A stretch of 11,693 bases of DNA. Origin: Planctomycetota bacterium. GTDB lineage: Bacteria > Planctomycetota > Planctomycetia > Gemmatales > Gemmataceae. Location: contig JAGWVO010000085.1 of assembly GCA_018970845.1 (NCBI GenBank), positions 1-11,693 of the forward strand, written 5' to 3'. The notes beneath the pieces were generated by a model, which was given only the letters and a program-made list of their open reading frames with translations, was not told where the DNA came from and made no database searches. Every line of letters starts with the position of its first letter. Position 1 is the first letter of the stretch. The translations under genes and the position numbers were made by a program. Of the stretch, positions 5,986 through 11,693 are shown in pieces.

Positions 5986-8118
5986 TCAGTTTCCAGGTTT
6001 CGGCCGGCCCGCGGGCGTGGAAGGCAATTCCCTGATCCATGCCAGGTTAAACGAATAATGGTTCTGGCTGGTGATCAAATGGATGCGGCCGTCGCGGGAC
6101 TGTGTGGCGGCGAGGTAGCCGTAACCATCGGCGATTGATTTCCCCGCGGGCGCCAGCAGGCGGCGGTGGGGCCAGGTCTTGCCCTCGTCATGGCTCACGG
6201 CGGCGAATAGTCCGAATCCCGTGTAGGCCCCTTCCGTTCCGCTGAAGCTTAGCCCGGCGCGGTCCTTCCACTCCCGCCACTGGTCGGTGAAGGAGCAGAG
6301 CATGATCGGACCTTCCTTGAGCCGCAGCATCGCCGGCTTTTGCACGCTGCTGACAACGGGGAACTCGCTGACGCCCCATTGCCAGGTCTCGCCCAGGTCG
6401 GCTGAATGGTTCGATGGCATCTTGCGGCTGAACCGTGCTTGCAGGGAAACGGAGTCCAGGCGGCTGAATCCCAGCAGCCGGCCGTCGGCGAGTTCCACGA
6501 TGGGGGAATGGTAGCCGGCGATGAGCGGGCCGCTGGAGCCGGGGCGGATGTCGTCGGTGCCGCGCAGGTCGCGCCCCCGGGACTGCCATGTCCTGCCGTT
6601 GTCGCGGCTGATGAGGAGGGAGGCGTTGTCATAGGGCATCGCGATCACGCCGTCCTTGAGGCGGATGGGATTGTTTGCCGGCTCGCCGCGCGGGCGGATG
6701 GATTCGGCCTTTGTCCAGGTGACGCCATTGTCGGTTGAGCGCCTGACCAGGTTGTCTCCGTGGTCGCGAGCCTCGACGAAGTGGTAAAGCGTCCTGTCGC
6801 CGTCCCACCAGATTTTCGGGGCGTGATCATTCACATCCTGAGCATCCCAGAAAGGCGACGCCGGTTCCCATTCCTTTGCTCCAGGGCGCAGTCGCGACGC
6901 GGCGTTCGAGGTCGTGAGGTCGGTCTCGCCAATCGTCGAGAACCAGACGGCAAGCAGGTCTCCGTTGGGGCATTCGGTGATCGAGGGGCTGTGGTTCTGG
7001 CTGATGAACACGGGACCGACCGACCCGTCCGGTATCCGCACGAAAGGCTTCGGCCCCTCAAAGTACGGCTCGTTTGCCGCGGCCGGTTGCTGCTTCGGCA
7101 CGGCTTGGCTGACATTCCTGGCGTTCATAGGCGGTTCGGCCGGCGGAAGGGCCCTGCCCTTGGGAGATTCCCCCCGCACGACCCGAAACCCGATCCGTTC
7201 GGCAGGCGAGTTGGGAACCCATGATCCCCGATTCGCCGAGCGGAGAAACCGCACCGCGGAGGAATGAAACCCGCCACGGAAAACGCGGCAGTCACCATCG
7301 GCCCGTCCGACCGGATCGGCCTGGGGACCCGAATCATACGGCCCATGCCAATCGAGGCACCATTCGGCGACATTGCCATGCATGTCATGAAGGCCCCAGG
7401 CGTTCGGGGTCTTTCCGCCGACTTTCAGGGAGCCCGTTCCGCCGGCCCGGGATTCATCGCCGGTTTGTTTCATCCCGATGCCATTTCCTTGCCGTCCGGC
7501 GGTGCCCTTGCCTCCAACACGCCAGTCGTACTCGCGCGGCATCGATCCGTCGGGGAAATAAACGGCGCGGAAATTGTCGTTGCCGAACCACTTCTGGTGG
7601 CCGTCGGGCAAGGTGTCGCCCGTGTTGAAGAGGGTTTTTGTTCCGGCGCGGCAGGCGTATTCCCATTCCGCCTCCGTGGGCAAGCGGTAAGGTTGCCCTT
7701 CCTTCCGGGAAAGCCACTCGCAGAAGGCGTTCGCCTGCTCCCATGTCACCCCGCTGGCCGCGTCATCATCAGCCGGGTTCGAGCGCGGCGCGTTTCGTTT
7801 GAAGCCGGAGTCGAAATGGCGGTACTGGGCCACGGTCACCTCGGTGACTCCCATTAGGAAAGGCCGGGTGATCGTGACCGTGTGCGCCGGCTTTTCATCG
7901 AAATCAATCCGGCCGGTTGCCTTGGCGACATCGGCCAAGCGCTTTTGCCGGAGGTAATCCTCGAGCGGTGGCCCGTCCTGTCCCATCGTGAAGGAACCCG
8001 GTTCTATGGCGGCCAGCCTGATCCCGATGGAATTTGTCGATACCGGCCTGCCTTGGGCGCCGATAGCCGGCGGCTGGTTCGCCAGCAGTTGGATGGCCGC
8101 GATCAATGCCGGGAGCAT
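5986..8118 (-). CDS. SUMF1-like domain fused to sialidase-like BNR propeller
   Basis: A 710-residue two-domain protein. Residues 1-21 look like a signal peptide. Residues about 31-316 are a SUMF1/FGE-sulfatase domain: PGSFTMG (40-46), PFLMGVTEVT, YRLPTEAEWEYACRAGT (144-160), WGLHDMHGNVAEWC (241-254) and RVFRGG...IGFR (278-312). The catalytic cysteine pair of true formylglycine-generating enzymes, expected shortly after RGG, is absent (the stretch reads HSSAVRFLRS), so it probably does not activate sulfatases. A Pro-rich linker (317-350) leads to a BNR/sialidase-type propeller (about 351-700) with an RIP motif (361-363) and four Asp boxes: STDNGVTW (461), SRDNGRTW (504), SADLGETW (572) and SHDEGKTW (642). 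The likely role is exported glycan binding or glycosidase action. ATG 8118 is chosen over an upstream-open frame (to 8334): it starts 13 nt after the PSD1 stop, has AGGGA 7 nt upstream, and gives the signal peptide. Whether sialic acid is really the substrate is unproven. Confidence 0.9.
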   Translation of the reverse strand: MLPALIAAIQLLANQPPAIGAQGRPVSTNSIGIRLAAIEPGSFTMGQDGPPLEDYLRQKRLADVAKATGRIDFDEKPAHTVTITRPFLMGVTEVTVAQYRHFDSGFKRNAPRSNPADDDAASGVTWEQANAFCEWLSRKEGQPYRLPTEAEWEYACRAGTKTLFNTGDTLPDGHQKWFGNDNFRAVYFPDGSMPREYDWRVGGKGTAGRQGNGIGMKQTGDESRAGGTGSLKVGGKTPNAWGLHDMHGNVAEWCLDWHGPYDSGPQADPVGRADGDCRVFRGGFHSSAVRFLRSANRGSWVPNSPAERIGFRVVRGESPKGRALPPAEPPMNARNVSQAVPKQQPAAANEPYFEGPKPFVRIPDGSVGPVFISQNHSPSITECPNGDLLAVWFSTIGETDLTTSNAASRLRPGAKEWEPASPFWDAQDVNDHAPKIWWDGDRTLYHFVEARDHGDNLVRRSTDNGVTWTKAESIRPRGEPANNPIRLKDGVIAMPYDNASLLISRDNGRTWQSRGRDLRGTDDIRPGSSGPLIAGYHSPIVELADGRLLGFSRLDSVSLQARFSRKMPSNHSADLGETWQWGVSEFPVVSSVQKPAMLRLKEGPIMLCSFTDQWREWKDRAGLSFSGTEGAYTGFGLFAAVSHDEGKTWPHRRLLAPAGKSIADGYGYLAATQSRDGRIHLITSQNHYSFNLAWIRELPSTPAGRPKPGN

Positions 8119-8131
8119 GGGCGGTTCCCTG

Positions 8132-10624
8132 TCACAGGCGGAATACGAATTCGTTGGACGCGAGCAGGGCGTGGCACAACTCGATCCAGGCCGTTGTTTC
8201 GGCATCCCGCGCTCCACCGGCCCGCTCGTGTGTTTCGCGAAGGAACCTGCCGGCTTCCTCCCTTTCGGCGGGAGTGATCGGCCGGTTGTAGACCGCAAGC
8301 CAGAGATCCTCCATCCGCGCCGCCTCGGCGGCATGGCGCGACATGAGCCTTCCGGCCAGGGATTTCGCCCTTTTCCTGAACAGGTCGTTGTTCATGGCGA
8401 ACAGCGACTGGGTCGGAGCCACTGTCCTGGAACGCTGGCCGGAGATCTGGGCCGGATTCACGAAATCAAAGAAGGCCCTGATGCGATCATCGGCCGTGGG
8501 ATTGTTGCGCATGACGGGCAGGTAGATTGTCCGCTGGAATTCCTGGGTCGTCCTCGGCTTCCTGTGGGTGTAGTTGGGAGGATTGACGCCCTTCCTCGCG
8601 AGAGATCCGCAGTTCTCGACTTCCTCGAGGACGAGGGCCGGTCCGCCAAGGCTTTCGGTGAGTTCACCGCTGACGGCGAGGAGTCCGTCGCGGATCGCCT
8701 CCGCGTCGAGGCGCAAGCGGTTCATGCGCCACAGCAACCGGTTGTCAGGGTCGGCCTCCAACGCGGCTCTGCTGTTGCCGCTGCCGAGGCCGTAGGTGCG
8801 CGTGAGCACGATGGCGCGGATGAGCTTTTTCTGAGACCAGCCTTCGGCCATGAACCGGAACGCCAGGTGGTCGAGCAATTCCGGGTGGCTCGGCTTTTCC
8901 CCCCTCGCGCCGAAGTAATCCACGCTTGTGACGATCCCCTCGCCGAACAGCTTCTGCCAGATTCGGTTCACCGTCACGCGCGCGGTGAGCGGGTTGCGGT
9001 TGTCGGCCAGCCATCGGGCCAACTGCAGCCGGCCGCTTTGTCCCTCGGGTATAGGCGCGAAATGGCCGTCCGTGGCGACCCGGACAACGCCCCGGGGAAC
9101 CACCCTGCCGGGGGCGTAGGGGTTCCCTCGGATGTGGATCGGCATGTCGGATGGGTTGGCGCCATCGCCCATGGCGTAGGCCATGGGCACCTTGGACCTG
9201 AAGAATTCCGCGTGCACAATGGCGGCGGCAAGCTTCTTGATCCGCTCGGCGAGGTCGTCTCGCTGCTTCGCCAGGCCGGCCTTCCGATCATCGTCGTTTT
9301 TGGTTGCCGCCAGTTCCGACTCCACCGCTTTCTTTTTTGCCGCAAGATTTTCCCTTTCGGCAACCATCGACACGATTTTCCGCTCGTGCTGGGCTTCAGC
9401 TTCCTTGCGCGCCGCCACCTGTTCCGCCGTTTCGGGCAACTCGGTCGCGTTGAGCTGGCTCCAAACCCCGAACGGGATCTTGTGGGTCGAGGGCGAACTT
9501 CGCAGCATCCCGGCGATGCCGTAATAATCCTCCAGTCCGATCGGATCGAACTTGTGGTCGTGGCAGCGCACGCAACCCAGCGTCATGCCCAGGAAAGCCG
9601 TGCCGATCTTGGAAACCTGCGTGTCGACATGGTCAGCCTCCATCTTGGCCTTGTCGGGCTCCACGATCTCGACATCGCCCACCATCAGGAAGCCGGTCGC
9701 CGTGATGTTCTCGGCCCGTTCCATGGCCGATCCGGCTGGAAGCAGGTCGCCGGCGACCTGCTCGAGGATGAAACGGTTGAACGGCTTGTCCTTGTGGAAC
9801 GCCCCGATCAGGTAATCGCGGTATCTCCAGGCATGTTCGGCATAGACATTGTTGGAGGTGCCCATCATGTCGGCGTAGCCGGTGAGGTCGAGCCAGTGGC
9901 GGGCCCATCGCTCCCCGTAGGCCCGTGAAGCCAGCAACCGGTCGACAACGCGTTCGCGCGCTCCGGGCCTGATGTCCCCGAGGAAAGAAATGATATCCGC
10001 GGGCGTGGGCGGCAAACCCGTGAGGTCGATGGTCACCCTGCGAAGCCAGAGGTGCTTCCCTGCGTCCTTGACGGGATGAATCCCTTTCTCATCCTGCTTC
10101 TGCCTGATGAACCTGTCGATGGGATCAAGCGGCCAGGACTCGTCGGATACCCGGGGCGGGGGCGAATCCTTCACGGGCTGGAACGCCCAGAACTTCCGCC
10201 CCTGCTCGATGTCAATCTTGCGGGTTTCAACCGGCTTATGAGCCCGCCGGGGGTCCGCCATCCCGTCTTTGATCCACTGCTCGAAATCACGGACCACCTG
10301 CTCGGGCAGTTTTCCCTTGGGGGGCATCCGGAGTTCGGTATGCCTCAGCGCCTTGATGATGAGGCTGTCTTCCGGCTTGCCTGGCACGGCGGCGGGCCCG
10401 CTGTCACCGCCCTTGAGCAGCCCGTCGCGATGGTCGAGGCGCAGGCCACCCTTGATGATGGCGGCGTCCGTGGAATGGCATTTCTGGCAATGTTCCACAA
10501 GAACGGGACGGATCCTCGACTCGAAGAAGTCGGTCTGCTCCTTGGTGAACTCGGTTGTGTCGGCCGGCACGGCGGCTGGACCTGCGATGACAATCAAAAC
10601 GGTTGCGAGCCAGCCGGAATTCAT
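8132..10624 (-). CDS. PSCyt1-DUF1549-DUF1553 (PSD1) cytochrome-domain protein
   Basis: An 830-residue exported protein typical of planctomycetes. Residues 1-21 are a signal peptide (core WLATVLIVIAGPAAVPA). PSCyt1 follows (about 30-125), with a haem-binding CQKCH (46-50), GGLRLDHRDGLLKGGDSG, and MPPKGKL (100-106), whose Met is a candidate axial ligand. DUF1549 spans about 165-375, ending with a second CxxCH motif, CVRCHDHKFDPI (351-362). Residues about 397-475 are rich in Glu, Lys, Ala and Gln and look coiled-coil, a common insert in this family. DUF1553 (PSD1) fills about 525-815, with LARWLADNRNPLTARVTVNR, GEKPSHPELLDHLA and TQSLFAMNND. The family's reaction is not established; a redox role is inferred from the haem motifs. 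Length is usual. It is the first gene of the operon, with a strong Shine-Dalgarno sequence, and stops 13 nt before the SUMF1-sialidase gene. Confidence 0.95.
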   Translation of the reverse strand: MNSGWLATVLIVIAGPAAVPADTTEFTKEQTDFFESRIRPVLVEHCQKCHSTDAAIIKGGLRLDHRDGLLKGGDSGPAAVPGKPEDSLIIKALRHTELRMPPKGKLPEQVVRDFEQWIKDGMADPRRAHKPVETRKIDIEQGRKFWAFQPVKDSPPPRVSDESWPLDPIDRFIRQKQDEKGIHPVKDAGKHLWLRRVTIDLTGLPPTPADIISFLGDIRPGARERVVDRLLASRAYGERWARHWLDLTGYADMMGTSNNVYAEHAWRYRDYLIGAFHKDKPFNRFILEQVAGDLLPAGSAMERAENITATGFLMVGDVEIVEPDKAKMEADHVDTQVSKIGTAFLGMTLGCVRCHDHKFDPIGLEDYYGIAGMLRSSPSTHKIPFGVWSQLNATELPETAEQVAARKEAEAQHERKIVSMVAERENLAAKKKAVESELAATKNDDDRKAGLAKQRDDLAERIKKLAAAIVHAEFFRSKVPMAYAMGDGANPSDMPIHIRGNPYAPGRVVPRGVVRVATDGHFAPIPEGQSGRLQLARWLADNRNPLTARVTVNRIWQKLFGEGIVTSVDYFGARGEKPSHPELLDHLAFRFMAEGWSQKKLIRAIVLTRTYGLGSGNSRAALEADPDNRLLWRMNRLRLDAEAIRDGLLAVSGELTESLGGPALVLEEVENCGSLARKGVNPPNYTHRKPRTTQEFQRTIYLPVMRNNPTADDRIRAFFDFVNPAQISGQRSRTVAPTQSLFAMNNDLFRKRAKSLAGRLMSRHAAEAARMEDLWLAVYNRPITPAEREEAGRFLRETHERAGGARDAETTAWIELCHALLASNEFVFRL

Positions 10625-10850
10625 GGCCGGTCCTCCTTCGCAGGGGAATGGCCGGCGAGTTTCGCCCGCGACGCTTCAGTGGCTTGGGACATCGGCAGGC
10701 CTTCCGTCGGCCGCAAAGACCACGGCGATTGTTCCGGCACGCAAGCGGATTTCCACGGAAAGATTTGGATGTTGAACGATTGCTGGGCTGTGAGCCGACA
10801 AGTGGAAGTCGGTTTGTTTCCTAAGACTCTAAGGGCGAAATTCCGGCTAG
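10625..10850 (-). other. Leader between sulfatase remnant and operon
   Basis: These 226 bases lie upstream of the operon on its own strand and should hold its promoter, but no convincing -35/-10 pair was found. One minus-strand frame stays open across the whole stretch and stops in an ATGA overlap with the PSD1 start. Its last 50 or so residues (including PWKSACVPEQSPWSLRPTEG) are not obviously random, so a lost or unrecognised gene tail is possible. There are no strong repeats. Confidence 0.4.
10631..10638 (-). promoter_or_regulatory. Strong ribosome binding site of the operon
   Basis: The minus strand reads AAGGAGGA, ending 6 nt before ATG 10624 of the PSD1 gene. It is the strongest Shine-Dalgarno match in the window and supports that start as the head of the operon. 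Confidence 0.8.
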
Positions 10851-11168
10851 TCAGTCCTTGTCCTGAGATTTGGAATAAGTCTTCGGTAAGGTGCTGTTCC
10901 ACTTGGCGATCGCCTCCCGCAAGGTTTTGGTCACGCCCGGTTTCCGTGTCGCGGCATTCACTAATTCGGCTGGGTTGGATTCGACATCGAACAGGCGGAC
11001 CTCTTCCCTGCGCCTGTTCGGTTCGAACAACTTCCACCGGCCGTCGAGCGCGAGCATCTCCGACCTGATGTTGTTGGTCTTCCAGAATAACATTGTGGAG
11101 CGCTTGCGGTCCATTCCCCGCCACAGGTCAGAGGAATTCTGGCGATGGTTATATTCGAGAATGATCAT
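10851..11168 (-). pseudogene. Orphan C-terminal fragment of a sulfatase
   Basis: A 105-residue frame whose text matches the last part of a type I sulfatase: STMLFWKTNNIRSEMLALDG then RWKLFEP, RLFDVESNPAELVNAA, and a C-terminal segment ending WNSTLPK and a Lys-rich tail. This is the usual C-terminal subdomain (FW..., GxWKL, LFD...DPxE..N, then a W..LP helix). The catalytic part is missing, including the CxPSR site and the metal ligands, about three quarters of a normal protein. The frame is open back only to a TGA at 11228-11226, and the residues coded between there and about 11135 do not look like sulfatase, so the break lies near 11100-11150. It is the same strand as the operon, so an intact sulfatase may once have preceded the PSD1 gene. 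ATG 11168 has no good ribosome site; expression is doubtful. Confidence 0.7.
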
Positions 11169-11348
11169 GGGTTGAGTCTGCCCGCCCCGGCGGTCAGTAG
11201 CGGTTGGATCAGGCCGGGGCCAGCTTCATTCTTTGTGTTGGTTAAATCACAAGGTCGTCGAATCATTTCAGGTGACATGCCAGTTTGCGCGTCACTTGAA
11301 TTGGATCTATTTGACATTGCCAAAGTAGCTAAATGGGCGGATGCTTAA
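11145..11348 (+). CDS. Possible small ORF, unknown function
   Basis: A 67-residue + strand frame that I do not recognise. GAGGA at 11131-11135 lies 9 nt before the ATG, and a small hairpin followed by TTTGTT lies just after the stop, so it has the outline of a gene. It has no clear signal peptide or membrane segment; the middle (SGWIRPGPASFFVLVKSQG) is mildly hydrophobic and the end (LELDLFDIAKVAKWADA) looks helical. Against it: the 5' end overlaps the sulfatase remnant on the other strand by 24 nt, and a 37-residue minus frame (11278-11165) is also open through the same DNA. It may be a chance frame in an inserted or rearranged segment. Confidence 0.25.
   Translation: MVIFENDHGLSLPAPAVSSGWIRPGPASFFVLVKSQGRRIISGDMPVCASLELDLFDIAKVAKWADA
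11184..11220. repeat. 8-bp GC-rich inverted repeat
   Basis: GCCCCGGC (11184-11191) and GCCGGGGC (11213-11220) are a perfect 8-bp inverted repeat around 21 nt. It lies just beyond the point where the sulfatase text breaks off. It could be a structured element at the end of an inserted segment, or chance in GC-rich DNA. Confidence 0.4.
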
Positions 11349-11349
11349 G

Positions 11350-11377
11350 AGCCCTGAACGAAGTGAGGGGCTTTGTT
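11350..11377 (+). terminator. Weak terminator-like hairpin
   Basis: AGCCC (11350-11354) pairs with GGGCT (11368-11372), with a possible T-G pair inside, and TTTGTT follows at 11372-11377. It directly follows the stop of the 67-residue + strand frame. The stem is short, so the call is tentative. Confidence 0.35.
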
Positions 11378-11397
11378 ATCAATCTTAAATTTGATAA
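11376..11397. repeat. AT-rich inverted repeat, 7 bp
   Basis: TTATCAA (11376-11382) and TTGATAA (11391-11397) form a perfect 7-bp stem around 8 nt. It follows immediately after the terminator-like hairpin at 11350 and is one of a series of stem-loops in this AT-richer stretch. Confidence 0.45.
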
Positions 11398-11405
11398 TCA
11401 GGTAA

Positions 11406-11420
11406 AATTGGAATCCAATT
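11406..11420. repeat. Inverted repeat AATTGG/CCAATT
   Basis: AATTGG (11406-11411) and CCAATT (11415-11420) are a perfect 6-bp inverted repeat separated by AAT. It could be an operator-like site or part of the run of stem-loops; no gene start is close enough to assign a role. Confidence 0.35.
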
Positions 11421-11452
11421 CCAAGCACAAAAGAAGCCCGGAACGAAACCTA

Positions 11453-11497
11453 GAACTGAATGAGCGGGGCATTTGAAACGCCTCGCTCATTCAGTTC
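11453..11497 (-). terminator. Long 18-bp hairpin after the DUF1501 gene
   Basis: GAACTGAATGAGCGGGGC (11453-11470) and GCCTCGCTCATTCAGTTC (11480-11497) form an 18-bp stem with a single mismatch and a 9-nt loop. On the minus strand it begins 21 nt after the stop of the DUF1501 gene, where a terminator is expected. There is no U tract on either side (TAGGTTTCG follows on the minus strand), so it may instead be an RNA-stabilising hairpin or a repeat-family element. Its length and near-perfection make chance unlikely. Confidence 0.6.
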
Positions 11498-11518
11498 GAT
11501 TTGCGCGGATTCGGCCAA

Positions 11519-11693
11519 CTAGCAGACCTCGATGAGCTTGGCACCCTTGTCCACGATGCGGATTGGCCGGCCGATGCTGGTCTGTATCTGCTTGGTGTGA
11601 TCGATGCCCATGAGGGTGCAGACGGTGGCCATGAAATCCAAGACCGAGATCGGGCGGTCTTCCACGGTTCCGCCTTCCTTGTCGGTGCGTCCG
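11519..11693 (-). CDS. DUF1501 family protein, C-terminal end only
   Basis: The last 57 residues of a second DUF1501 protein; the rest lies beyond the right edge. The text runs GRTDKEGG, then a VEDRPISVLDFMATVCTLMG segment, IDHTKQIQT, and GRPIRIVDKGAKLIEVC before a TAG stop. The GxTDxxG, D(L/F)xAT...LGIDH and GRPxRxxD pattern is the C-terminal signature of the family and lines up with residues about 406-455 of the DUF1501 protein at 4569-5966. The two differ at many positions, so this is a diverged paralogue, not a recent copy. A PSD1 gene might be expected upstream of it, outside the window. Confidence 0.85.
   Translation of the reverse strand, partial: GRTDKEGGTVEDRPISVLDFMATVCTLMGIDHTKQIQTSIGRPIRIVDKGAKLIEVC

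Noticed and set aside
8119..8334. N-terminal extension of the SUMF1-sialidase gene to ATG 8334
   Set aside because: It lies inside the conserved end of the PSD1 gene and reads as Arg/Pro/Ser-rich shadow text before a clear signal peptide at 8118.
7988..9928. 646-residue + strand open frame opposite the PSD1 and SUMF1-sialidase genes
   Set aside because: It has no family resemblance and mirrors codon third-position bias of strong genes on the other strand; such long antisense frames are expected in GC-rich DNA.
11165..11246. Possible integron attC-like site (several GTTRRRY matches)
   Set aside because: Only one orientation of the core motif is present (matches near 11171, 11203 and 11240); no partner RYYYAAC at a suitable distance and no integrase gene was seen.
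11165..11278. 37-residue minus-strand frame ending in an ATGA overlap with the sulfatase remnant start
   Set aside because: It competes with a + strand frame over the same DNA, has no recognisable domain, and lacks a convincing ribosome site; described only as part of the odd segment.
1..11693. CRISPR array, tRNA, rRNA, transposase or toxin-antitoxin pair
   Set aside because: No regularly spaced direct repeats, tRNA-like cloverleaf text, rRNA-conserved stretch or recognisable transposase or toxin family was seen on either strand.

Overview
This is a GC-rich, gene-dense window that looks like a chromosome of the Planctomycetota; the Verrucomicrobiota are the main alternative. The evidence is the gene set. 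It has a PSCyt1-DUF1549-DUF1553 (PSD1) cytochrome-type protein, two DUF1501 proteins, a SUMF1-like domain fused to a sialidase-like propeller, a sulfatase remnant and a G8-domain beta-helix protein. These families are expanded together in that superphylum. No tRNA, rRNA, CRISPR array, transposase or phage gene was seen.

Layout. Positions 1-2426 (+) hold most of a G8-domain parallel beta-helix protein whose start lies left of the window. Positions 2427-2853 hold two short signal-peptide-bearing reading frames that run into each other (2482-2586 + and 2816-2559 -). They look like the cut-off 5' ends of two genes. Positions 10624-2854 (-) form one tightly packed operon of four genes: PSD1/cytochrome-domain protein, SUMF1-sialidase fusion, DUF1501 protein and CocE/NonD-type serine hydrolase. 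The joins are 13 nt, 19 nt and a 4-nt ATGA overlap. Positions 10625-10850 are the operon leader. Positions 11168-10851 (-) are an orphan C-terminal piece of a sulfatase. Positions 11145-11500 are less GC-rich than the rest and hold a possible 67-residue + strand ORF and a run of inverted repeats. Positions 11693-11519 (-) are the C-terminal end of a second DUF1501 protein, followed by a long hairpin.

How the genes may work together (inference). All four operon products have, or plausibly have, export signals: three Sec-like, and one Tat-like on DUF1501. The operon therefore looks like an exported unit for breaking down a complex substrate. It combines a sialidase-like propeller, a serine esterase/amidase, an alkaline-phosphatase-fold DUF1501 protein and a haem-motif PSD1 protein. 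PSD1 and DUF1501 genes are commonly neighbours in this group; here a SUMF1-sialidase gene sits between them. The nearby sulfatase remnant and the G8 protein (a fold shared with animal hyaluronan-handling CEMIP proteins) suggest a polysaccharide or glycoconjugate substrate, but nothing in the sequence identifies it.

Nothing here clearly amounts to a new system. The parts most worth a second look are the SUMF1 module that lacks the catalytic cysteine pair, the two degraded junctions that flank the operon, and the hairpin-rich segment near the right end.
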